Shown: positions 52,385-61,631, counted from the stretch's first letter. The stretch is DNA of 64,000 nt from JAWXBA01 sp048499805 (GCA_048499805.1 JASNZF010000002.1:124001-188000), one strand, 5' to 3'. Numbers and translations are program-made. The notes: generated by a model from the sequence alone, not told the origin.

Positions 52385-53863
52385 CTACGCCGGCGGATGC
52401 TCGCGCGTTGCCGTCCGCGCCAGCCCCAGGATGGTCCAGTAGGTGAGCGGATAGCCGCGGTCCCGCTCCAGGACCGCGATCCAGTCCGCCACCGTCGCCG
52501 CGATCCGTCGCTGCCGTTCGCCGAAGGCCCGGTTGCGGAGTGCGGCCCGCGCCGACATCCCCTCCGGCACCGGCCCGGTACCGCCGAATCGTTCCAGCAC
52601 CCAGCTCCAGCCCTTCAGCACCCGGATCACCGGCAACTGGAACCAGGGGTAGGTCAGCGCCTCTCCGCGCTCTGCCCCCTCGAGCATCGCGTCGATCACG
52701 GCGTTGTCGATGCGGTCGGCCTGGAGGGTGCGGGGATCCCGCCACTCCGCCACCACCGCGAGCTGCGGGTCGTACTCGAGGTCGGAGGGTTCCTGGGTCT
52801 CGAACTGCTTCACGCCGAACGATGCGAGCCACCGTCGGAGCCCCGGCGCGGTGATCGTCGAGAGCCCGGTCCAGAGTGTCACCCCTGCATCCCGGTAGGC
52901 TGCGGACGCCACCTCCGAGCAGAACAGCTTGCCGGCATCGGTGTAGTCCATCGCGAAATCGTAGGGGATGTGCTCCCGGCGGGCGCGCTCGATCGCGGCG
53001 GTGGCGGCACGATGCGGCAGCATCGGGTCGGCCACCAGCGCGGGGAGGGTCGCCCTGGGGCGGAGGACCAGGATCCGGAGCTTCTTGTCGCCCAGGTACT
53101 CCTCGGCCGTCGCAATCCGGACGCCGTTCTCGATGTGCGCCTCGATCGTGGAGGCCGCCCCGGTGGTCGCATCCACGTGGACGAGCGCCACGTGCGAGAA
53201 CACACCCGGGAAGTCGTTTCCCCGCGCGATCAGCGCCGAAGTGGGGTAGCCGCCTCGCGAGACGAGCATGTCCCCCGAGTGGATCCTCACACCGGCGATC
53301 ATCGCGGAGGGAGTGGTCGAGGGCTCGTCCACCCCGTGGAGAAGGGCAGGGGCCGTCCCGAGGTGATGCAGCGAGACCTCTTCCAGCGCCGCCCGCGAGC
53401 CGTAGAGCAGGCGGTAGAGGCGCCGCCGGGCCGTGCCAGTGCCGAGGTCCCAGCCCTGCGACTGCTCCTTCACCCAGTGGCGCAGGCGCTGCTGCAGCGC
53501 GACGTACCCCGGGAGGGCGGCCGGACAGGCCGCCACCGCCGGGGCCAGTTCGAAGAACCGGAGCTCGAGCGAGTCCAGGAATGGGTCGACGGGGGCCAGC
53601 GAGCCCTCCGGCCGATCCGCGAGCGCGGTCGTGAGGCTCGCGAGTTCCCCCTCGGCGAGCGGGAGGGTCGTGCCGCAACCGGCGGAGGTGGCCTGGACGA
53701 ACTGGTGGTCCAGCCGCTGCCAGAGGGAGTCGGCACCCCAGATGAACGGCGCCCCGCTGGCGGGGGCCGGGGCCACCTCCGGTTCCGGCCCGGGAATGGC
53801 GAGCAGCAGGAAGCCCGCCGCTGCCAGGCCGAGGCCGCGCTGGATCCAGCTCCGGGATGACAT
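52385..53863 (-). CDS. YiiX/YebB-like NlpC/P60-related cysteine hydrolase, exported
   Basis: 492 residues beginning two bases after the upstream gene's stop codon region (TAG then ATG). A signal peptide (GLGLAAAGFLLLAIPGPE) and a ~190-residue helical N-terminal region precede a permuted papain-like domain: IHSGDMLVSRGG, FSHVALVHVD (catalytic His), IEAHIENGVRIATAEEYLG, and KLFCSEVASAAYRDAG (catalytic Cys). Such enzymes hydrolyse amide or ester bonds in peptidoglycan or lipids. A C-terminal ~150-residue extension is unrecognised. Confidence 0.75.
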   Translation of the reverse strand: MSSRSWIQRGLGLAAAGFLLLAIPGPEPEVAPAPASGAPFIWGADSLWQRLDHQFVQATSAGCGTTLPLAEGELASLTTALADRPEGSLAPVDPFLDSLELRFFELAPAVAACPAALPGYVALQQRLRHWVKEQSQGWDLGTGTARRRLYRLLYGSRAALEEVSLHHLGTAPALLHGVDEPSTTPSAMIAGVRIHSGDMLVSRGGYPTSALIARGNDFPGVFSHVALVHVDATTGAASTIEAHIENGVRIATAEEYLGDKKLRILVLRPRATLPALVADPMLPHRAATAAIERARREHIPYDFAMDYTDAGKLFCSEVASAAYRDAGVTLWTGLSTITAPGLRRWLASFGVKQFETQEPSDLEYDPQLAVVAEWRDPRTLQADRIDNAVIDAMLEGAERGEALTYPWFQLPVIRVLKGWSWVLERFGGTGPVPEGMSARAALRNRAFGERQRRIAATVADWIAVLERDRGYPLTYWTILGLARTATREHPPA

Positions 53864-54433
53864 CTAGGGAAGGGGGACCAGCACGGGACGCCAGGTCACC
53901 GAATCGTTGCGGAGGCCGTGCCGCTCGCTGGAGATCTCCAGGCGGGTCGGCCGAATCCGGATCAGCAGGTAGTCGTCCCCCATGTTCCGGTTCTGGTAGA
54001 AACTGGCCCAGTCCTCCTTCCACCAGCGTGCCCGTTCGGCAGCGTCGCGCACCAGCTCTGCCGTGCCGACCAGGGTCACGTAGCTGCTCCCGCCGACATC
54101 GAAATACAGCAGGGTGACCCGGTGATCCGCCGCGATCTCGGCAACCTTGCGACTGCGTGCGTTGGTCGCCACCCGCACGATGAACGCCGAGTCGGGGGCA
54201 AATGGGTCTACCACACGCGCCTGCGGGTGACCGTCCGGTCCAAGGGTGATCAGCGTGGCAAACCGGGCCGCCGCGATGATCGCGAGCGCGGCATCGCGGG
54301 GCGCCATGCTGTCGATCGCCGCGGCCACCGGCTGGTCGGGCCGGGGCGCCGGCTCTGCGGCCGGGCCGCACCCCAGGACCAGGGCGGTTGCGGCACCGAG
54401 GGCGACCGCGGCGCCAGCACGCGTCTTCCTCAC
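53864..54433 (-). CDS. Pyridoxamine 5'-phosphate oxidase-like lipoprotein
   Basis: About 189 residues from the GTG at 54433 (GTGA overlap with the amidohydrolase stop). A lipoprotein signal ends in ALVLGCGP. The split-barrel flavin/F420-type domain reads ARFATLITLGPDGHPQARVVDPFAPDSAFIVRVATNARSRKVAEIAADHRVTLLYFD. Exported, lipid-anchored members of this normally cytoplasmic family are odd; the cofactor and substrate are unknown. Confidence 0.75.
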   Translation of the reverse strand: MRKTRAGAAVALGAATALVLGCGPAAEPAPRPDQPVAAAIDSMAPRDAALAIIAAARFATLITLGPDGHPQARVVDPFAPDSAFIVRVATNARSRKVAEIAADHRVTLLYFDVGGSSYVTLVGTAELVRDAAERARWWKEDWASFYQNRNMGDDYLLIRIRPTRLEISSERHGLRNDSVTWRPVLVPLP

Positions 54434-56130
54434 GGCGCGACCCGTTCCGCGCCCCATCCCACCCAGCCGGGCCCGCGCACCACCCGTCCGGGCGTCGCGC
54501 CGGTGTGCTCCCCATCGCGGAGGACCTGGACCCCGTTCACGAAGACGTGCACCATGCCGGTGGCGTACTGGTGGGGCTCCGCGAAGGTGGCGTGGTCGAT
54601 GATCGTCGCCGGGTCGAAGATGGCCAGGTCGGCGTAATAGCCGGGGGCGAGGGTGCCGCGCCGCCGGATGCGGAGGGTGCTGGCCGGCAGCGAGGTCAGC
54701 TTGCGCACCGCCTCCTCGAGCGGCAGCACCTGCTCCTCGCGCACGTACTTGCCGAGCAGGCGGGCGAAGTTGCCGTAGGCGCGCGGGTGCGGATTCGACT
54801 TGAGGAAGACGCCTTCCGGCGCCATCGAGCCTGCATCGGAGTCGAACATCAGCCACGGCAGCGTCAGCTGCTTCTTGATGTTCTCCTCGGACATCAGGAA
54901 GTACACCGTGCCCACCCGGCTGTCGTCCTGGACCACGAGGTCCATCGCCGTCTCCTCCGGCGAGGTGCCCCGCATGGCGGCCACCTCGGCCAGGGACTTC
55001 CCGGTCAGGTACTTGAGCGAGTCCTGCCGAAAGGCCACGAGGAGCACGCGCTCGGGGGAGCCGGTCAGCAGGTACAGGCTCTCCCACGCGTCGGTCGGGG
55101 TGCGCATCTCGGCTGCGACGCGCCGCCGGATTGCCGGGTCCCGCAACCGCCGGGTCCATTCCCGGAGTCCCCCCTCCTGCACCCAGGGCGGCATCGCGGC
55201 ATCGAGCCCGGTGGCGCCTGCGGTATAGGTGTACATGTCCGCCGTGATTTCGAGTCCCTCGGCGCGGGCCGCCTCGACCTTGGCGATCACGTCGTCCATC
55301 TTGGGCCAGTTCTGGGCCCCCGCCGCCTTGAGGTGGTAGATCTGGGCCCGGACCCCGGCCTGCCGCGCAATCGTGAGCAGCTCGTCCACCGCCTCGAGGA
55401 GCCGATTCCCCTCGCTCCTCATGTGGGAGATGTACATCCCCCCGTAGAGCCCGGCCTCCTGGGCCAGTGCCACCAGCTCGTCGGTCTTGGCATAGAAGGC
55501 CGGGGCATAGATCAGCGAGGATCCCACGCCCAGGGCCCCCTCCTCCATGCCCTGGCGGACGAGTGCGCGCATCCGGGCGAGTTCTTCGGCGCTGGGCGGG
55601 CGGTCTGCCTCGCCGAGTTCGTGGATCCGGACCGTGGTGGCACCCACGAACGAGGCCACGTTGGGCGAGATGCCCCGCTGCTCCAGGTGCTCGAGATACT
55701 CGCCGAGCGTGGTCCACGGCATCTCGAAGCGGAGGTCGCCCTGCTGGCGCAGTGTCTCCGCCCGCATCGCGTCGTTCACCGGGCCCATCGACTCGCCCTC
55801 GCCGAAGACCTCGAGGGTCACCCCCTGGCGGATGTCGCTCTGTGACCGCGGGTCCTCGATCAGCGACACCGTGGCCCAGCTCAGCATGTTGATGAACCCG
55901 GGGGCCATCGCCAGGCCCGTGACATCCAGCTCCTCGGCGCCGCGAGCCCCGCGGAGGTCGCCCACCGCGGCGATCGAGTCGCCCCGGATCCCGACGTCCC
56001 CGGTGATCGGGGCGGCACCGGTGCCGTCGTAGATGGTGCCGTTCCGGAGGATCACATCATAGGACTCGGCGGGGGCGCTGCAGGCGGCGAGCAGCAGGGC
56101 GCACAGGGTGCCGAGCGGGGGGCGGGTCAC
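54430..56130 (-). CDS. D-aminoacylase-like amidohydrolase, exported, lacking the HxH motif
   Basis: About 566 residues from GTG 56130 (GAGG six bases upstream), with a lipoprotein-type signal (LCALLLAACSA). It begins YDVILRNGTIYDGTGAAPITGDVGI and has MAPGFINMLSWA where most amidohydrolases have GFIDxHxH. Metal ligands GGMYISHMRSEG, AQIYHLKAAG and FDSDAGS are present, and the usual Cys position reads LEVFGEGES. It therefore belongs to an N-acyl-D-amino-acid deacylase subgroup, probably with one metal site. Substrate unknown. Confidence 0.8.
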   Translation of the reverse strand: MTRPPLGTLCALLLAACSAPAESYDVILRNGTIYDGTGAAPITGDVGIRGDSIAAVGDLRGARGAEELDVTGLAMAPGFINMLSWATVSLIEDPRSQSDIRQGVTLEVFGEGESMGPVNDAMRAETLRQQGDLRFEMPWTTLGEYLEHLEQRGISPNVASFVGATTVRIHELGEADRPPSAEELARMRALVRQGMEEGALGVGSSLIYAPAFYAKTDELVALAQEAGLYGGMYISHMRSEGNRLLEAVDELLTIARQAGVRAQIYHLKAAGAQNWPKMDDVIAKVEAARAEGLEITADMYTYTAGATGLDAAMPPWVQEGGLREWTRRLRDPAIRRRVAAEMRTPTDAWESLYLLTGSPERVLLVAFRQDSLKYLTGKSLAEVAAMRGTSPEETAMDLVVQDDSRVGTVYFLMSEENIKKQLTLPWLMFDSDAGSMAPEGVFLKSNPHPRAYGNFARLLGKYVREEQVLPLEEAVRKLTSLPASTLRIRRRGTLAPGYYADLAIFDPATIIDHATFAEPHQYATGMVHVFVNGVQVLRDGEHTGATPGRVVRGPGWVGWGAERVAP

Positions 56131-56165
56131 GGTAACCTCGGGGGGTGGGGAGGCGAGATTCGATA

Positions 56166-57290
56166 CTACCGCGGCACCGGCGGCGGGGCAATGGACGGAT
56201 GCACCGCGATCACCGCCTTGACCACCTCGCGCCGCTCGACGGCCTGGAGGGCCGCGGCGGCATCGGCCAGCGCATAGCGCCGCGACGCCAGTTCGCGCCA
56301 GGGGAACCGGTCCCCGTGGCGGGCGGCGATCGCGACCGCACGATGGAAATGACTGTAGTCGCTGCCCCAGCAGCCGCGGATGGTGACGTGCTTGCGGTTG
56401 ACCTGCAGGTGCGGGTTGAGCGGGACCGTCCCGTGGTCGGTGTACTGGCCGACGACCACGACCCGCCCGCCGTCGCGCACCAGGTCGAGCGCCTGGACCA
56501 CCGCTTCCGGGGCACCGGAGGCCTCGATGACCACATCGGCCCCGCGCCCGCCCGTGGCGGCACGGACGATCGCGGCCCGCTCCTCCGGTGGGGGATCGAG
56601 ACCAAGCACCCTGGTCGCCCCCATCCTCCGGGCGAACGCGAGCCGGTCGTCGGGATCCCCGATCGTGATGATCTCGCCAGCCCCGCTGAGGCTCGCCAGC
56701 GCGGTCACCGACTGGCCGACCGGGCCGGCACCGAGCACGACGACACTCTCGTCCAACTGGAGCTGCGCCAGGTCCGCCGCGTGGAGTGCGGTGGTCAACC
56801 CGCATCCCCCGCCGATGAACGTCTCGGGGTCGAGGCCAGCGGGAATGGGCACCAGCTTGAGGCCGGGCTTGAGCCAGATCGCCTCGGACCAGCCGCCCAG
56901 CAGGCCGTCCTCGGCACCATAGGTGATGCCGTAGACCTTCCGGTGCGGACAGCGGGTGCTCTGCTTCCCCACCAGGCAGTACCAGCAGGCGTGGCAGGTC
57001 TCGTGGACGTCCAGGAAGGTGACGTGGTCCCCCTCGCGCACCGGCGCCCCCGCGATGTCCCGCAACGGGGAGCGCATCGCTGCCACGACCCCCACCGAGA
57101 CATGCCCGGGAATGATCGGATACGGCACCCCGGCCAGCCTGCCGTGGTGGAGGTGGACATCGGTTCCACAGACCTCGGAGTAGAGGGTGTGGAGGAGCGC
57201 CGCGCCCGGTTCCAGCACCGGAGCAGGGAATTCGCGCAAGGCAATCGGCTGGTGGGGAGCCACCATGACGGCGGCGCGGTACATCGTCAC
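56166..57290 (-). CDS. Zinc-dependent medium-chain alcohol dehydrogenase-like protein
   Basis: About 374 residues from the GTG at 57290, with AGGAG six bases upstream. Catalytic zinc region SEVCGTDVHLHHG, then IPGHVSVG, where the usual GHE is GHV. The structural zinc site CHACWYCLVGKQSTRC is complete (Cx2Cx2Cx7C). The NAD-binding fold has VVVLGAGPVGQSVTALA near residue 180. The reaction is likely oxidation of a polyol or amino alcohol, but the missing Glu makes the exact chemistry uncertain. It lies between a CtlX-like amidinohydrolase and a D-aminoacylase-like gene. Confidence 0.82.
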   Translation of the reverse strand: MTMYRAAVMVAPHQPIALREFPAPVLEPGAALLHTLYSEVCGTDVHLHHGRLAGVPYPIIPGHVSVGVVAAMRSPLRDIAGAPVREGDHVTFLDVHETCHACWYCLVGKQSTRCPHRKVYGITYGAEDGLLGGWSEAIWLKPGLKLVPIPAGLDPETFIGGGCGLTTALHAADLAQLQLDESVVVLGAGPVGQSVTALASLSGAGEIITIGDPDDRLAFARRMGATRVLGLDPPPEERAAIVRAATGGRGADVVIEASGAPEAVVQALDLVRDGGRVVVVGQYTDHGTVPLNPHLQVNRKHVTIRGCWGSDYSHFHRAVAIAARHGDRFPWRELASRRYALADAAAALQAVERREVVKAVIAVHPSIAPPPVPR

Positions 57291-57300
57291 GGGGAACTCC

Positions 57301-58194
57301 TCAGAACAGTTCTGCCAGGAGGCAGCGCGCGCTCCCCCCGGCCAGCTGCTCGAACGCCGAGAGGTCCGCATGCACCAGGCGCGCGGCGTCCAGCAGCTGC
57401 TCGCGCTGGGCGGGGGTGAAGGCCTGGTGGGCGGTGGTCGACATCGCCAGCAGCGCCTCGCCGGCATCGTTGACGAGGGCAAGGCAGTTGCCACAGTACG
57501 CCGCGGCCTGCGCCTGGGTGAGGGGGAGCAGGCTCCATCCCCCGGCGGTGAGGGACTGCTCGACCGTCCGGCGCTCCCCCGGGTCATCGATCCCCTCCAG
57601 CACAATGCCGGCGATGCCGTGGCCCAGGAACATCATGACGTTGGTGTGGTAGTAGGGCTGCCGCGTCGGGTCGGTCGCCGTGAAGGCGACCAGGCGATAC
57701 CCGAGCTCTCGCGCCCACTCCTCCGCCAGGTGCCGGTCGGTGCGGGGTGAGAGCGCCGCGTAGGCCACCCCGTTGGCGTGGTCCAGGCAGAGACTCCCGG
57801 TGCTCTCCAGGTAGCATGCCTCCGCCTCACGAGGTGAATAGTCCAGCGCCCGCGGATAGCGGCCCCGCAGCAGCGTCACGATGTCCGCCCGCCGCTCGCG
57901 CTGCCGGGCTGCCGAAAGCAGGGGGTAGAGCACCAGGGTCGCGGGGTGGCCGTCGTGGGGAGGGTGGGTTGAGAACCAGTTGTTGCAGAACGGGGCGTCG
58001 GGCGTGGTCGGCAGGCTGCGGCAGACGGTGACGCAGACCCCGTTGCCCACCAGAAGGTCGCGGAACACCCGGTGCTGTGCACTGGCGGCCTCCGCCAGGG
58101 CGACCGCCTCGTCGGGATTCGGGGGCACCTGCCGCTGGAACGGGTTGGAGGCCGCCGTTTCCGGGTTGAACCGGAACCGGACCGGCTCGATCAT
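57301..58194 (-). CDS. ctlX: Arginine-deiminase-related amidinohydrolase (CtlX-like)
   Basis: About 297 residues from ATG 58194. The pentein-fold protein begins MIEPVRFRFNPETAASNPFQ, the signature of the citrulline-hydrolysing CtlX group. Active-site elements are LESTGSLCLD (acidic), YHTNVMMFLG (His) and AYCGNCLALVND (catalytic Cys near residue 245). Known relatives hydrolyse citrulline or related guanidino/ureido compounds. It is the first gene of the long minus-strand run. Confidence 0.78.
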   Translation of the reverse strand: MIEPVRFRFNPETAASNPFQRQVPPNPDEAVALAEAASAQHRVFRDLLVGNGVCVTVCRSLPTTPDAPFCNNWFSTHPPHDGHPATLVLYPLLSAARQRERRADIVTLLRGRYPRALDYSPREAEACYLESTGSLCLDHANGVAYAALSPRTDRHLAEEWARELGYRLVAFTATDPTRQPYYHTNVMMFLGHGIAGIVLEGIDDPGERRTVEQSLTAGGWSLLPLTQAQAAAYCGNCLALVNDAGEALLAMSTTAHQAFTPAQREQLLDAARLVHADLSAFEQLAGGSARCLLAELF

Positions 58195-58300
58195 GAGGAC
58201 ATGCGAGGCCGCGCGGATCACGGCCTCGAATCTGCCGGGTGGAGCTGGCGGAGGCAATGCCCACTGGCGGGTCCGGCCAGCGGTGCCACCATATTCCGTC

Positions 58301-59230
58301 ATGGACAACCTCACCCACACCCTGGTCGGCGCGACGCTTGGCCGGGCCGGGCTGGCCCCCCGGACCGCCGGGGGCATGGCCGCCCTGATGATCAGCGCCA
58401 ACATTCCCGACCTCGACGTCCTCGGGCTTCCCTTCGGCTGGAACCTCGCCTTCCGGCGGGGTGTCACCCACGGGGTGCCGGCCCTGCTCCTCTGGCCGAT
58501 CGTGGTGACGGTCCTCGTCGTGGGGTGGTATCGGTGGCGGCGCCCCAGCGATCCGGCGCCCGATCCCCGCCAGCTCATGCTCCTGAGCGCGGTGGGTGCC
58601 GCCTCCCACCCGCTCCTGGACTGGTTCAACAGCTATGGCATGCGCTGGCTCATGCCGCTCCGGGACACCTGGTGGTATGGCGACACCTGGTTCATCGTCG
58701 ACCCCTGGGTCCTTGGGGTCCTCGCCTTCGCGCTGCTGGGGAGTCGCCCCAACCGGGACGGGGTCCGGCCCCGCCGTCCGGCCCAGCTCGCCATGGCAGC
58801 GGTGGCCATTTATGCCGTGGTGATGGGCATCGGCTCAGCGGTCGGGCGCCGCCATGTGGCTGTTGAGCTCGAGCGGCTCGGCTTCGATCCTCCCCGCGCG
58901 ATCATGGTGACCCCGGTGGCGGTCAACTCCCTGCAGCGACAGGTGGTCATCGACGACGGAGAGGCGTATCACCTCGGCACCCTTTCCCTCGCCGCGGGAC
59001 TCCGGCTCGATCCTGCCGATCGCATCGTCACCGAGATGGCTACCGTCGATACGGCGGTGCTGGCGGCGGACCGGCAGGCCAGCCAGTTCCTCTACTGGGC
59101 CCGGTTCCCGTTCGCGCGTGTTCACCAGGAGGGGGATACCACGGTCACGCAGCTGGATGACGCCCGCTACAGCGACGGCAGCCGACGCTCGTTTGCCTGG
59201 ACGGAGGTCAGGTCGCCAGCGCGTCGGTGA
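58301..59230 (+). CDS. Metal-dependent hydrolase, YdjM-type membrane protein
   Basis: About 309 residues. MDNLTHTLVGATLGRAGL, ANIPDLD and GVTHGV supply the His/Asp metal-binding motifs of the YdjM/LexA-regulated membrane hydrolase family, and ASHPLLDWFNSYG completes them. Four to five hydrophobic helices span the first ~190 residues; a soluble C-terminal domain follows. The substrate is not established for the family. Its tail overlaps the convergent pxpC by 23 bases. Confidence 0.82.
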   Translation: MDNLTHTLVGATLGRAGLAPRTAGGMAALMISANIPDLDVLGLPFGWNLAFRRGVTHGVPALLLWPIVVTVLVVGWYRWRRPSDPAPDPRQLMLLSAVGAASHPLLDWFNSYGMRWLMPLRDTWWYGDTWFIVDPWVLGVLAFALLGSRPNRDGVRPRRPAQLAMAAVAIYAVVMGIGSAVGRRHVAVELERLGFDPPRAIMVTPVAVNSLQRQVVIDDGEAYHLGTLSLAAGLRLDPADRIVTEMATVDTAVLAADRQASQFLYWARFPFARVHQEGDTTVTQLDDARYSDGSRRSFAWTEVRSPARR

Positions 59231-60161
59231 TCAGCGAGGCGAGCGTGTGCAACTGGATCGCCCGCCGCCGGTGCAGCCGCTGGGCTTCCTCGATGTCGAT
59301 CCACCGGAACCGGACGGTTCGACCCGGCTCGTGCTGGGCGAGTCGGCCCAAATCGGCCGAGCAGGTCACCGCCAGCTTGGGGTAGCCCCCGACAGTCGGA
59401 CCATCTGCCATCAACACGATCGGCCCGCCGGCGGCCGGAACCTGGATGGCCCCGGGACAGGCTGGCTCGGAGGCATGGGTGGTCGGTTCGGTGGTCCGGA
59501 TCTCGGGTCCCTTGAGCCGGTAGCCCATCCGGTCCGAGGCAGCCGCGATCAGCCAGTCGGAGTCCACGAGCAGTTCCCGGTTCTCGGTGGAGAACAGGCT
59601 CGCCTGGGGTCCGGCGGTGACCCGGATCGGGCCGTCACCTCCCAGCCCGAGCAGTTCCTCGGGCACCGTGAAGCCGGCGGGGGCCGCGGGGCTGGATGGC
59701 TCCCCCACCGGGAGGAAGTCCTCGGCCCGCAGGCGCCGGCCATGCAGCCCCCCGAAGCCCCCCCGCACATAGGTGGACCGCGATCCCATCACCGGATCGA
59801 CCCCGATCCCGCCGTGGACGCCGATGTAGGCAAAGACGCCTGCACGGATTCGACCGATGACGAGTTCCTCTCCCGTCCCCGCCTGGTGCGGGGTGTGGAG
59901 GGCCACCGGCCGACCGTCCAGCGTGGCCTCCACCGCCGCCCCCGCCAGCGCGAAGGTCGTGGGTTGCTCGAAGCGCAGGGTCCCCGGTCCCAGCGCCCAC
60001 TCCAGTCCCGCGGCACCGGCCGGGTTGCCGACCAGGAGGTTGGCCACCGAGAGGGCATGCCGGTCCATGGCGCCCCCGCTCGGCATGCCCACGGCCCGCT
60101 GGTCGGGCCAGCCGAGATCCTGGACCACCAGCCAGGCCGGCGCCCGCGGAACCGTGATCAT
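59208..60161 (-). CDS. pxpC: 5-oxoprolinase subunit PxpC (KipA)
   Basis: 317 residues. ITVPRAPAWLVVQDLGWPDQRAVGMPSGGAMDRHALSVANLLVGN is typical of the biotin-dependent-carboxyltransferase-like KipA/PxpC family. With PxpA and PxpB it forms the ATP-dependent bacterial 5-oxoprolinase that opens pyroglutamate to glutamate. It overlaps pxpB by four bases (ATGA). Confidence 0.9.
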   Translation of the reverse strand: MITVPRAPAWLVVQDLGWPDQRAVGMPSGGAMDRHALSVANLLVGNPAGAAGLEWALGPGTLRFEQPTTFALAGAAVEATLDGRPVALHTPHQAGTGEELVIGRIRAGVFAYIGVHGGIGVDPVMGSRSTYVRGGFGGLHGRRLRAEDFLPVGEPSSPAAPAGFTVPEELLGLGGDGPIRVTAGPQASLFSTENRELLVDSDWLIAAASDRMGYRLKGPEIRTTEPTTHASEPACPGAIQVPAAGGPIVLMADGPTVGGYPKLAVTCSADLGRLAQHEPGRTVRFRWIDIEEAQRLHRRRAIQLHTLASLITDALAT

Positions 60162-60817
60162 GGTGCGGCCACCACGAAGCGGACCCGGTCGCCGGGAGCG
60201 AGGAGCGCCGCCGGGGTCCGGGTCGGGTCGAAGAGGGTGACCGGGGTGTGGCCGATCAGGTGCCAGCCCCCTGGTGTGTCCAGCGGATATACCGCTGTCT
60301 GCGCCCCCGCGATGGCCACCGATCCGGCGGGGATGCGCTTGCGCGGGGAGCCGTGCCGCGGGACGACCAGCGCGGGATCGAGCTCGCCGAGGTAGGCGAA
60401 GCCCGGGACGAACCCCAGCAGGTAGACCTGGTACTCGCGGGCGGAATGCCGGGCCACGATCTCCGGGATCCGCAGGCCGGTCTGCCGCGCCACCTCCTCG
60501 AGGTCCGGACCATCGTACACCACGGGGATCTCGTGGTCGGTACGGGAATCGGACGCGGGGTCGGGATCCCCGGCGGCCGCCGCGATCTCGCCGAGCCGGG
60601 CGGCCATCGCCTCGTAGTCGAGGTGCAGCGGGTCATAGAACACGGTGAGCGCAGCGTAGGCGGGGACGACATCCACCACCTGGGGCAACCGCGCCGCATG
60701 AATCGACCGGGCCGTGCGATGCACCAGCACATTCAGGTCGGGAGAGACGGTGGTGCCCCAGGAGAGGGTGACCGCCGACTCCCCAAGTGGGGTGATGGTG
60801 GGCAGTGGCCGGGTCAC
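60158..60817 (-). CDS. pxpB: 5-oxoprolinase subunit PxpB (KipI)
   Basis: 219 residues. ITPLGESAVTLSWGTTVSPDLNVLVHRTARSI at the N terminus and LLGFVPGFAYLGELDPALVVPRHGSPRKRIPAGSVAIAGAQTAVYPLDTPGGWHLIGHTPVTLFDP near the C terminus are diagnostic of KipI/PxpB, the cyclophilin-like partner of PxpC. It overlaps both neighbours by four bases. Confidence 0.92.
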   Translation of the reverse strand: MTRPLPTITPLGESAVTLSWGTTVSPDLNVLVHRTARSIHAARLPQVVDVVPAYAALTVFYDPLHLDYEAMAARLGEIAAAAGDPDPASDSRTDHEIPVVYDGPDLEEVARQTGLRIPEIVARHSAREYQVYLLGFVPGFAYLGELDPALVVPRHGSPRKRIPAGSVAIAGAQTAVYPLDTPGGWHLIGHTPVTLFDPTRTPAALLAPGDRVRFVVAAP

Positions 60818-61575
60818 GTGACGAACGGGGCGATGGTGACCCCGGCCGATTCAAGGCGCTCGCGCACCGCGCGTACGAGGGCGACCGCGTGGGGGCCGTC
60901 GCCATGGGTGCACAGGGAGTCCGGCCGCAGCAGGCGACGGGTGCCATCGACCGCCACCACGTGGTGCTCCAGCACCATCCGCTGGGCGCGCTCGCCCACC
61001 AGGTCGGGGTCGTCGAGCAGGGCCCCCGGCTCCCCGCGCGGGAGCAGCGAACCATCCGGGAGGTAGGCCCGGTCCACGAACGCCTCGCGGACCCCGCGCA
61101 GCCCGGCCTCATCGGCCGCCTGCAGCATGAGGCTGCCATCGAGGCCCAGCAGGGCAAGGGCGGGGTCCACCGCGGCAATCGCCTGCGCCACCGCGGTGGC
61201 GGCCGGCCAGTCGCGGGCCAGGCGGTTGTAGAGGGCGCCATGCGGCTTCACGTACCGGAGCCGCGCACCCCCGGCGGCGCAGACGGCGGCGAGGGCGCCC
61301 ACCTGGGTGAGGACCAGCGCCGCCAGCTCCGCCGGGCTGGCTCCCAGGTCGCGGCGCCCGAACCCCTCGCGGTCGGGATACCCCGGGTGGGCGCCGATCA
61401 CGACGCCGCGGGCGTGGGCCAGGGCGACCGTCTCGCGCATGACCATCGGGTCGCCGGCGTGTCCCCCGCAGGCGATGTTCGCGGAGGTCACCAGGTCGAG
61501 GAGCGCCGGCTCCTGGGCCAGGCGGTAGATCCCGAAGCCTTCGCCGAGGTCGGCGTTGAGGTCGATGGTGGTCAT
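60814..61575 (-). CDS. pxpA: 5-oxoprolinase subunit PxpA (LamB/YcsF)
   Basis: About 253 residues from ATG 61575 (TIDLNADLGEGFGIYRL follows at once). NIACGGHAGDPMVMRETVALA, GAHPGYPDREGFGRR and YVKPHGALYN are the conserved LamB/YcsF motifs. PxpA is the catalytic hydrolase-like subunit of 5-oxoprolinase. First gene of pxpABC; a MarR-type operator lies just upstream. Confidence 0.93.
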   Translation of the reverse strand: MTTIDLNADLGEGFGIYRLAQEPALLDLVTSANIACGGHAGDPMVMRETVALAHARGVVIGAHPGYPDREGFGRRDLGASPAELAALVLTQVGALAAVCAAGGARLRYVKPHGALYNRLARDWPAATAVAQAIAAVDPALALLGLDGSLMLQAADEAGLRGVREAFVDRAYLPDGSLLPRGEPGALLDDPDLVGERAQRMVLEHHVVAVDGTRRLLRPDSLCTHGDGPHAVALVRAVRERLESAGVTIAPFVT

Positions 61576-61631
61576 GGCGCCCGGGGTGAGGGGTGCTGAA
61601 TACTGTCCCGACGGCTGGTCGGGAGCAATAC

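Noticed and set aside
51105..54515. The upstream extension of the YdeI-like frame through repeats and three other genes
   Set aside because: It crosses the repeat array and lies out of frame on the same strand as the S9, YiiX and PNPOx-like genes. Only the last 204 residues match a family.
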